From: Streptomyces longwoodensis | GTDB taxonomy: Bacteria > Actinomycetota > Actinomycetes > Streptomycetales > Streptomycetaceae | Direction: 5' to 3' | DNA: 64,000 nucleotides | Assembly (NCBI RefSeq): GCF_001514125.1 | Contig: NZ_KQ948552.1 | Coordinates: 62,001 to 126,000, forward strand | Shown: one piece after another, positions 58,366-64,000 of the stretch | Layout of the letters: each line of letters starts with the position of its first letter | How positions within the stretch are numbered: position 1 is the stretch's first letter | Translations under genes and position numbers: made by a program | Notes under the pieces: model-generated | Database searches by the model: none | What the model was told of the DNA's origin: nothing | The model's input: only the letters and a program-made list of their open reading frames with translations

Positions 58366-58758
58366 TCAGCCCTGCTTGGGTGCCGGTGCCGGTACCTTGC
58401 GCAGGGTGAAGGAGTGGCCCGCCGGGTCGGAGCAGGCGCGCTCCTCGTACGGGCCGGGGGCGGACTTGGCCTCCAGGGGGCGGCCGCCCAGGGACACCAC
58501 CCTGCGCTCCGCCTCGTCGAGGTCCGTGACCACGAAGTCCAGGTGCGCCTGGAGCGAGTTCTCCGGGCGCGGCCAGCTCGGCGGGGTCGCGTTGACGTCC
58601 CGGCGCAGGGCGAGCCGGGTGCCGCCCGCGCCGGTGATCTCCACCCGGTTGGCGTTGACGTAGGTCTCCTCGCCGTCCAGCAGCGCCTTGTAGAACTCCG
58701 CGAGCTGCTCGGGCTCCGCGCAGTCGAGCACGACGACGCCCGCTTCCACCAGTGCCAT
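58366..58758 (-). CDS. VOC-family (glyoxalase/bleomycin-resistance-like) protein
   Basis: 130-aa protein with two beta-alpha-beta-beta-beta modules: VVLDCAEPEQLAEFYKALLDGEE, LQAHLDFVVTDLDEAERRVVSLGGRPLE and CSDPAGHSFTLRKV. The HLDFVV and DPAGHSF segments supply the usual metal- or ligand-binding positions. Actinobacterial members are mostly uncharacterised; some bind drugs or open rings. The ATG at 58758 has GGAGGAG just upstream. Confidence 0.87.
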   Translation of the reverse strand: MALVEAGVVVLDCAEPEQLAEFYKALLDGEETYVNANRVEITGAGGTRLALRRDVNATPPSWPRPENSLQAHLDFVVTDLDEAERRVVSLGGRPLEAKSAPGPYEERACSDPAGHSFTLRKVPAPAPKQG

Positions 58759-58859
58759 GACTCCTCCGTGTCTCCGGTCGGACCCTTCTGATACCCCGGA
58801 TTCAGGCCCCCACCGGCCGCCGCCGGGCCCCGCCGTGCGCCTCGGCGGCCGTCCGGCGG

Positions 58860-59441
58860 TCAGGCTCCGTGGCGCAGTCCCGCGACCAGGAGGGCCGCCA
58901 GGCGGCGCGCGTCGTAACGGGCGTCGCTGTCGGCGCCGATGCAGAGGTTGCCGACGCCGCGCATGAGCGCGTAGGGCTCGATGTCGGCACGGATCTCGCC
59001 CGCGTCGGCCGCGGCGTCGAGCAGTTGTCCGCACACCGGCACCAGGCGGTCGAGGAAGTAGGCGTGCAGCGTGTCGAAGCCCGCGTCCGGCTGGAGGACG
59101 GCGGCCAGTCCGTGCTTGGTGACCAGGAAGTCGACGAACAGGTCGATCCACCGCTCCAGGGCGGTGTGCGGGCCGGGGCCCTCGGCCAGCAGGCGCGGGC
59201 CGGCCTCGGCGCACGCGTCCACCTGGTGCCGGTAGACGGCCACGATGAGGTCCGCGCGGGTGGGGAAGTGCCGGTAGATCGTGCCCACGCCGACCCCGGC
59301 CCGCGCCGCGATCTCGCGCACGGGCGCGTCGACGCCCTGTACGACGAAGACCGCGGCGGCCGCGTCCAGCAGGTTCGCCTTGTTGCGCCGCGCGTCCTTG
59401 CGCCGGCTGACCGGCTCCGCTCCCTGGTCGCCGTCGTGCAC
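58860..59441 (-). CDS. TetR-family repressor of the adjacent aldo/keto reductase
   Basis: 193-aa regulator. HTH: RRNKANLLDAAAAVFVVQGVDAPVREIAARAGVGVGTIYRHFPTR, then a TetR_C-like ligand domain. The GTG at 59441 has GAGAGGAG at good distance; ATGs at 59471 and 59552 would read through the operator region. Divergent from the aldo/keto reductase gene, with two palindromes between them, so it probably represses both in answer to a small molecule the reductase acts on. Confidence 0.92.
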   Translation of the reverse strand: MHDGDQGAEPVSRRKDARRNKANLLDAAAAVFVVQGVDAPVREIAARAGVGVGTIYRHFPTRADLIVAVYRHQVDACAEAGPRLLAEGPGPHTALERWIDLFVDFLVTKHGLAAVLQPDAGFDTLHAYFLDRLVPVCGQLLDAAADAGEIRADIEPYALMRGVGNLCIGADSDARYDARRLAALLVAGLRHGA

Positions 59442-59501
59442 CGCGCCGCTCCTCTCCTGTTTCCGGGTCATGGCATGCACCGGACCTGCGTCGTTGGCAA
59501 A

Positions 59502-59544
59502 ACGGAACGATGTTCCGTATCGTCGTAACGGAACGCGGTTCCGC
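59502..59544. promoter_or_regulatory. Two tandem operators between tetR and the aldo/keto reductase gene
   Basis: ACGGAAC-GAT-GTTCCGT at 59502-59518 and ACGGAAC-GCG-GTTCCGC at 59528-59544 share the palindromic frame ACGGAAC-N3-GTTCCG, with centres 26 bp apart. Most likely the binding sites of the TetR protein encoded at 58860. Confidence 0.85.
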
Positions 59545-59641
59545 TTGCTCATGATGCCAGAGCGCGCGCCCCGCGACCACGCCCCGCGCTGCCGCCGCTC
59601 CCCGCGGCGGCCGCCTTCCCTCGCAGTGGAGGAACCAGGTC

Positions 59642-60664
59642 ATGCAGTACCGCACCTTGGGCCGCACCGGTGTGCAGGTCAGCTCGCTGGCGCTCGGCGC
59701 CATGAACTTCGGCCGGATCGGCCGCACCACCCAGGAGGAGGCCACCGCGCTCGTCGACGCGGCCCTGGAGGCGGGGATCAACCTCATCGACACCGCCGAC
59801 ATGTACGGCGCGGGCGAGTCGGAGGAGATGGTCGGCAAGGCCCTCGCCGGCCGCCGCGACGACGTCGTCCTCGCCACCAAGGCCGGCATGCCGATGGGCG
59901 ACGACCCCAACCACCGCGGCAGCTCGCGCCGTTGGCTGGTCCGGGCGCTGGACGACAGCCTGCGCCGCCTCGGCGTCGACCACGTGGACCTCTACCAGAT
60001 CCACCGCTGGGACCCGGCCACCGGCGACGAGGAGACGCTGTCGGCCCTCACCGACCTGCAACGGGCCGGGAAGATCCGGGCGTTCGGCTCCTCCACCTTC
60101 CCCGCCCACCGCATCGTCCAGGCCCAGTGGGCCGCCCGCGAGCACCACCTGGGCCGGTACGTCACCGAACAGCCCAGCTACTCCGTCCTCCAGCGCGGGG
60201 TCGAGGCCCACGTCCTGCCGGTGGCCGAGGAGTACGGGCTCGGGGTGCTGGTGTGGAGCCCGCTGGCCTCGGGGTGGCTGTCGGGCGCGATCCGCCGGGG
60301 CCGGGACATCGCCACCCACCGCGCGGGCTTCCTGCCGGACCGCTTCGACCTGTCGGTGCCCGCCAACCGGGCCCGGCTGGACGCCGTCGAGCGGCTGGCG
60401 GGGATCGCCGAGGAGGCGGGGCTGACCCTGATCCAGCTCGCGCTCGGCTTCGTGACCGCGCACCCGGCGGTGACCAGCGCGCTCGTCGGCCCCCGCACCC
60501 TCGGCCACCTGCGCGACCACCTGGCCGCCGCGGACACCGTGTTGTCCTCCGACGTCCTGGACGCGATCGACGCCGTCGTGGCGCCGGGCACCGACCTCGC
60601 CCCGGGCGAGAAGCACGACGCCCCGCCCTCCCTGCTCGACCCGTCCCTGCGCCGCCGCCGGTGA
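59642..60664 (+). CDS. Aldo/keto reductase under TetR control
   Basis: 340-aa NADPH-dependent reductase. LIDTADMYGAGESEEMVGKAL carries the Asp and Tyr, VLATKAG the Lys, [11 protein letters not shown] the His; LVGPRTLGHLRDHLAAAD is the coenzyme-binding end. GAGGAACC precedes the ATG. Divergent from a TetR gene with two clear operators, so it is inducible, probably by the compound it reduces or a related aldehyde. The other reductase in the window (52125) lacks such control. Confidence 0.93.
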   Translation: MQYRTLGRTGVQVSSLALGAMNFGRIGRTTQEEATALVDAALEAGINLIDTADMYGAGESEEMVGKALAGRRDDVVLATKAGMPMGDDPNHRGSSRRWLVRALDDSLRRLGVDHVDLYQIHRWDPATGDEETLSALTDLQRAGKIRAFGSSTFPAHRIVQAQWAAREHHLGRYVTEQPSYSVLQRGVEAHVLPVAEEYGLGVLVWSPLASGWLSGAIRRGRDIATHRAGFLPDRFDLSVPANRARLDAVERLAGIAEEAGLTLIQLALGFVTAHPAVTSALVGPRTLGHLRDHLAAADTVLSSDVLDAIDAVVAPGTDLAPGEKHDAPPSLLDPSLRRRR

Positions 60665-60670
60665 CCCCTG

Positions 60671-60719
60671 GACTTCCTGGACAGGTGTCCCGTTATAGTG
60701 GACACCTGTCCAGGAAGTC
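60671..60719. promoter_or_regulatory. 20-bp perfect inverted repeat around the -10 of the DUF1304-tetR operon
   Basis: Arms 60671-60690 and 60700-60719 are exact reverse complements over 20 bp; the 9-bp centre CGTTATAGT contains the -10 TATAGT. Each arm holds a smaller palindrome-like GGACA-N2-TGTCC, centres 21 bp apart (two helical turns). Binding here would cover the promoter. The regulator is probably the TetR protein at 61112. Confidence 0.88.
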
Positions 60720-60752
60720 GGGCCCGCGGGGGCCAGGAGGAAAGGGGCCCCC

Positions 60753-61115
60753 ATGGGGACCGTCGCGAACGTGCTGGTGGCACTGGTCGCCGCCGAGCAC
60801 GTGTACATCCTGGTGCTGGAGATGTTCCTCTGGCAGCGCCGCCCGGGCCGGTCCCTGCACGGCTTCGACCGCGAGACGGCCCGCACCACCGCACCCCTGG
60901 CCGCCAACCAGGGGCTGTACAACGGGTTCCTCGCGGCCGGACTGGTCTGGGGCCTGCTCGCCGCCGACCCGACCGGCCCCGACGCGCAGGTGTTCTTCCT
61001 GTGCTGCGTCGTCGTCGCGGGCGTCTACGGCGCCGCCACCGCCAACCGGCGCATCCTGGTCGCCCAGGCCCTGCCCGGTGCGCTCGCCCTGACCGCCGTC
61101 CTCCTCGCGCGATGA
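60753..61115 (+). CDS. DUF1304 small membrane protein
   Basis: 120-aa protein with four hydrophobic helices. Family features are AEHVYILVLEMFLW, TTAPLAANQGLYNGFLAAGLVWGL and FFLCCVVVAGVYGAATANRRILVAQALPGALAL. DUF1304 proteins are widespread, with no established function. The ATG at 60753 has AGGAGGAAAGG upstream. Its stop overlaps the start of the following tetR gene (ATGA), and the pair has its own strong operator. Confidence 0.92.
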   Translation: MGTVANVLVALVAAEHVYILVLEMFLWQRRPGRSLHGFDRETARTTAPLAANQGLYNGFLAAGLVWGLLAADPTGPDAQVFFLCCVVVAGVYGAATANRRILVAQALPGALALTAVLLAR

Positions 61116-61675
61116 CCCGCCCGGCCCCCGGGGACCCCCGCTCCGCCCGCACCCGGGAGCGGCTGCGCTCCGCCCTGCTCGCGGAGTGCGCCGAGCGCCC
61201 CCTGGAGGAGGTGGGCGTGGCCGCGCTGGTGCGCCGCGCGGGCGTCGGCCGCGCCACGTTCTACGTGCACTACGCCGACCTGGAGGCGCTGGCCGTCGAC
61301 GCCTGCGCCGACGTCGTACGGGAGGCCGTCGAGGCGCTGCACGCCTGGCGCGGGCGGCCCGATCCGGTGCGGGCTCCGCAGGCGCTGGCCGGGTTCTTCG
61401 CCTCCCTCGCCCCGCACGCCGGCCTGTACCGCTCGCTCCTCACGCCCGGCGGGGGCGGTCCGCTCGGGCGGGTGCTGCACCGGGACCTGCGGGAGTACAG
61501 CCTGCGCGAGCGGACCCGGGCGGGCGCGGCGGACGCCCCGCTGGTGGCCTCGGCGGTCGCCGCCACCTTCGCCGGGGTGCTGGCCGACTGGCTGCACGGC
61601 CTGCTGGAGGCCTCCCCCGCCGGGATCGCCGACCAGGTCTGGCAGTTGCTGGTGGCGCTGCACGCGAGCCGGTGA
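61112..61675 (+). CDS. TetR-family regulator, autoregulated with DUF1304 gene
   Basis: 187-aa regulator: TRERLRSALLAECAERPLEEVGVAALVRRAGVGRATFYVHYADLEAL is the TetR HTH, followed by a helical ligand-binding part ending DQVWQLLVALHASR. The ATG overlaps the DUF1304 stop by 4 bp. Being encoded behind the palindromic promoter at 60671-60719, it most likely represses its own operon. Ligand unknown. Confidence 0.92.
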   Translation: MTRPAPGDPRSARTRERLRSALLAECAERPLEEVGVAALVRRAGVGRATFYVHYADLEALAVDACADVVREAVEALHAWRGRPDPVRAPQALAGFFASLAPHAGLYRSLLTPGGGGPLGRVLHRDLREYSLRERTRAGAADAPLVASAVAATFAGVLADWLHGLLEASPAGIADQVWQLLVALHASR

Positions 61676-61699
61676 GGCCCGCCGACCGCGTTCCGTGCC

Positions 61700-62572
61700 T
61701 CACATGCACCCCACCCCGCCCCGCAGCGCGGGCCACGCCTCCACGCCGTGCGGAGTGCGGACGTAGACCTTCGTCCGGTCCGCGGTGAGCCACAACTCCC
61801 GTTCCCCGTAACGGCGTCCGGTGTCCCTCGCGGCCGGCGGCAGACGCACGCCGGCGCGGTACGGGGCCGTCAGCACGTCCGGGTCGAGAACGCCGTCGGG
61901 GTCGCGGGCGTACGTGCGCGCGTCCTCGTCGCGGCCGAGGGTCAGGAAGTGCGCCCGCTGCCAGCCGCAGTGCTCGGGGCCGGCGGCGCTGCTGATCTCG
62001 GCGACCGGCAGCCGACGGCCCGCGCGGTCCGTCCAGATCTCGTACCCCCGGGTGGCGCTCGCCGGGAGTTCCGACGGGTCGCAGGCGGCGGTCGTCTCGG
62101 GGCCCCAGCCGGGCCGGTGCTCCTGGTCCTCGGCGACGACGACGGCCACCTTGGTGCGGCCCGCGACGTCGAAGGAGTAGAGCACGCGGTGGGCCTCACG
62201 GCGCTCCACCCGGTAGCCGTGGCGCGGGAGTTCGGGTTCGTCCCGGTCGAAGTACAGCCGCAGCCCGTCCTCGGGGGTGCCGCCGCCGTCGCGCCGGCTC
62301 CAGCCGTCCGGTCCGGTGCCCGCGTAGGGGCGGCCGTCGCACTCCAGCGCGCGGCCCGCGGCGCCGGACGCCAGGAGCAGGTCGCGGACGGTGTGCCCGT
62401 CCACCTCCTGGGTGGGCACGAGCAGCGGACCGGCGTACGGGGTCGCGGGCGGGGTGCCGTCGACGACCACGTCCGGATCGTGTCGACCGGCACCGCACCC
62501 GGCAGTTCCCGCCGCGAGCACCGCCGCCACGACCGCCACCGACACCGACACCGACACCGCGCCTGTGCGCAT
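61700..62572 (-). CDS. Putative lipoprotein of unknown function
   Basis: 290-aa exported protein. The signal has an unusual SVSVSVAV run, from a repeated hexanucleotide in the DNA, and a lipobox-like AGTAGC near residue 26. The mature domain has four or more cysteines (LECDGRPYAG, TTAACDPSELP, PEHCGWQ, GGVGCM) and alternating strands (YEIWTDRAGRRLPVAEISS; LWLTADRTKVYVRTP). I recognise no enzymatic motif. The ATG at 62572 is chosen by the signal peptide; a ribosome site is weak. Confidence 0.8.
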   Translation of the reverse strand: MRTGAVSVSVSVAVVAAVLAAGTAGCGAGRHDPDVVVDGTPPATPYAGPLLVPTQEVDGHTVRDLLLASGAAGRALECDGRPYAGTGPDGWSRRDGGGTPEDGLRLYFDRDEPELPRHGYRVERREAHRVLYSFDVAGRTKVAVVVAEDQEHRPGWGPETTAACDPSELPASATRGYEIWTDRAGRRLPVAEISSAAGPEHCGWQRAHFLTLGRDEDARTYARDPDGVLDPDVLTAPYRAGVRLPPAARDTGRRYGERELWLTADRTKVYVRTPHGVEAWPALRGGVGCM

Positions 62573-62657
62573 ACCGACCCGCCCCCGTTCCCTCGACCGT
62601 CGTCGTGTTCCTCCGACGCGGGCCGGCACGGAAACGTTCGGTCGCCGCAGCACCGGG

Positions 62658-63647
62658 TCAGCGGGCCTGCTGGAAGGTGCGCCGGTAGGTCTGCGGGGAC
62701 ACGCCGATGGCCGCGTGCAGGTGCTGGCGCAGGGAGGCCCCGGTGGCGAACCCGACCTGGCCGGCGATCTGGTCGACGGACAGGTCGCTGGCCTCCAGCA
62801 GGTGCCGGGCCCGGACGACGCGCTGCTGGATCAGCCAGCGGCCGGGGCTGAGGCCCACCTCGTCCTGGAAGCGCCGGGCGAAGGTGCGCCGGCTCATCCG
62901 GGCGTGGGCGGCCAGGTCGGCCAGGGCGAGGGGCTCGGCCAGGCGCTCCAGGGCCCAGGCCCGGGTGGCGGCCGTGCTCGCGGCACCCTGCTGCGGGACG
63001 GGCTGCTCGATGTACTGGGCCTGGCCGCCGTCCCGGAACGGCGGGACGACACAGCGGCGGGCCACCTTGTTGGCGAGTTCGCTGCCGTGGTCCTGGCGCA
63101 CGAGGTGCAGGCAGATGTCCACCCCGGAGGCCGCGCCCGCCGAGGTCAGCATCCGGCCGTCCTCCACGAACAGCACGTCCGGGTCGAGGTCGACGCGCGG
63201 GAACATCCGGCGGAAGGCGTCCGAGACCTGCCAGTGGGTGGTGGCCCGGCGGCCGTCCAGCAGTCCGGCCGCGGCCAGCACGAAGGCGCCGGTGCAGATG
63301 GACACCACGCGCGCGCCCGGGCGGATGCGGGCGAGGGCGGCGGCCACGGCGTCCGGCAGGTCGGCGCTCACCCGGCTGGGCGAGACGGCCGCGACCACGA
63401 CGGTGTCGGCGCCCTCCAGCGCCTCGGGCCCGTGCTCCACGGTGATGCCGAAGTCGGCGCTGGTGCGCACCGGTCCGCCGTCGACGCTGCACGTCAGCAC
63501 CTCGTACCGGCCGTCGGCGGCGCCCAGGATGCGGCTGGGCATGCCCAGTTCGAAGGGGTAGACGCCGTCGAGAGCGAGGACGACGACGCGCTCGGGGCGC
63601 GGGGCGCCGCGTTCGGTGTCGGCGCACCGGGGGGTTGCCACTGTCAT
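62658..63647 (-). CDS. GlxA-type AraC-family transcriptional regulator
   Basis: 329-aa regulator with an N-terminal DJ-1/PfpI-like domain (VVVLALDGVYPFELGMPSRILG; VVSICTGAFVLAAAGLLDGRRATTHW, with the nucleophile-elbow cysteine) and a C-terminal AraC domain (LALADLAAHARMSRRTFARRFQDEVGLSPGRWL; VDQIAGQVGFATGASLRQHLHAAIGVSPQTYRRTF). The glutamine amidotransferase-like half usually binds a ligand and does not catalyse. Divergent from the oxidoreductase gene at 63719, whose expression it probably controls. ATGGCA (63646) and TGCCAT (63677) form a loose inverted repeat between them. Confidence 0.93.
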   Translation of the reverse strand: MTVATPRCADTERGAPRPERVVVLALDGVYPFELGMPSRILGAADGRYEVLTCSVDGGPVRTSADFGITVEHGPEALEGADTVVVAAVSPSRVSADLPDAVAAALARIRPGARVVSICTGAFVLAAAGLLDGRRATTHWQVSDAFRRMFPRVDLDPDVLFVEDGRMLTSAGAASGVDICLHLVRQDHGSELANKVARRCVVPPFRDGGQAQYIEQPVPQQGAASTAATRAWALERLAEPLALADLAAHARMSRRTFARRFQDEVGLSPGRWLIQQRVVRARHLLEASDLSVDQIAGQVGFATGASLRQHLHAAIGVSPQTYRRTFQQAR

Positions 63648-63718
63648 GGCACGATCCTATCGAAGGGTGACCATCATGCCATTGTCCGGGCGGGCGGGCC
63701 CCGGCAGGCTGGGTCACC

Positions 63719-64000
63719 ATGAGCACTGTGAACACGATGCGCGCCATCCGCCAGGACGTCCTGGGCGGTCCCGAGGTCCTGCGAACCGTGGAGGTGGAGC
63801 GGCCCGCTCCGCGTCCCAACGAAGTACTGGTGCGGGTGCGCGCCGCCGGCGTCAACCCGACCGACTGGAAGCACCGCGCCACCGGCGGCTTCCTGGGCGA
63901 GCCGCCCTTCGTCCTGGGCTGGGACCTGTCCGGGACCGTCGAGGCGGTCGGCGTCGGCGTCGCCACCTTCACGCCCGGCGACGAGGTCTTCGGCATGCTG
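63719..64000 (+). CDS. Zinc-type quinone oxidoreductase-like MDR protein, cut by window edge
   Basis: First 94 codons of a medium-chain reductase: MRAIRQDVLGGPEVLRTVEV, LVRVRAAGVNPTDWKHRATGG, PFVLGWDLSGTVEAVGVGV and FTPGDEVFGML, the GroES-like domain typical of NADPH-quinone reductases. The gene runs beyond the right edge. The ATG at 63719 lies 71 bp from the divergent GlxA-type regulator, its likely controller. An alternative ATG at 63737 starts at MRAIRQ. Confidence 0.88.
   Translation, partial: MSTVNTMRAIRQDVLGGPEVLRTVEVERPAPRPNEVLVRVRAAGVNPTDWKHRATGGFLGEPPFVLGWDLSGTVEAVGVGVATFTPGDEVFGML

Noticed and set aside
1..64000. CRISPR arrays, tRNA, rRNA, insertion sequences, prophage or integrase
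   Set aside because: I scanned for spaced identical repeats, tRNA-like cloverleaves with CCA ends and transposase motifs and saw none; the only short tandem arrays lack unique spacers.

Overview
The window is actinobacterial chromosome, almost certainly Streptomyces. The sequence is very GC-rich with G/C-dominated third codon positions. It carries a mycothiol-dependent formaldehyde dehydrogenase, a Streptomyces subtilisin inhibitor, a streptogrisin-type protease, a CebR-type cellulose operator, an Otr(A)-type tetracycline protection protein, DUF4235 and DUF6479 proteins and many GTG starts. No rRNA, tRNA, CRISPR array, transposase or integrase was seen.

Layout. 1-13 kb: formaldehyde detoxification pair; small secreted protein; folD behind a ZTP riboswitch; a GT1 glycosyltransferase; a TetR repressor divergent from a secreted beta-propeller; a RibD-like reductase; a secreted hydrolase; a NarL-type two-component system; otr(A). 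13.6-20.6 kb: phosphodiesterase, then a split dTDP-rhamnose locus (GT2-rmlC on plus facing rmlA-rmlB-rmlD-methyltransferase on minus). 20.6-26 kb: small proteins, a SpoIIE-type phosphatase, an S1 protease and a thioesterase. 26.1-32.7 kb: an NHLP-type peptide export operon with a tiny cysteine-free double-glycine precursor, HlyD-like protein, C39-peptidase ABC transporter and second ABC transporter. 32.7-33.6 kb: a deletion chimera joining the 5' part of an ABC ATPase gene to the 3' end of a LuxR response-regulator gene. 33.8-39.8 kb: Ppx/GppA phosphatase, an operon of a heme-oxygenase-like iron protein, a methyltransferase and a CDGSH protein, the subtilisin inhibitor, and an FMN-dependent 2-hydroxy acid oxidase. 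39.9-52 kb: two paralogous sigma-like/zinc-finger/transmembrane/ricin-lectin proteins flank a toxin-antitoxin pair with duplicated palindromic operators, a GH9 cellulase with a CebR box, a second SpoIIE phosphatase, a DUF4232 lipoprotein and an ArsB-like transporter with a probable CTG start. 52-64 kb: aldo/keto reductases, flavoproteins, a CDF transporter, a glutathionyl-hydroquinone-reductase-like protein, two TetR modules with clear operators, a lipoprotein, a GlxA-type regulator and the start of a quinone oxidoreductase.

How genes work together. The rml genes supply dTDP-L-rhamnose, probably for a surface glycan made by the neighbouring GT2. The NHLP operon looks self-sufficient for peptide maturation and export and has no visible modification enzyme. 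The two sigma/ZAS/ricin proteins look like one-polypeptide membrane sensors linking a cytoplasmic sigma-like half to an outside sugar-binding half. They are, with the Cys-free NHLP peptide and the iron-protein/methyltransferase/CDGSH operon, the best candidates here for poorly described biology.
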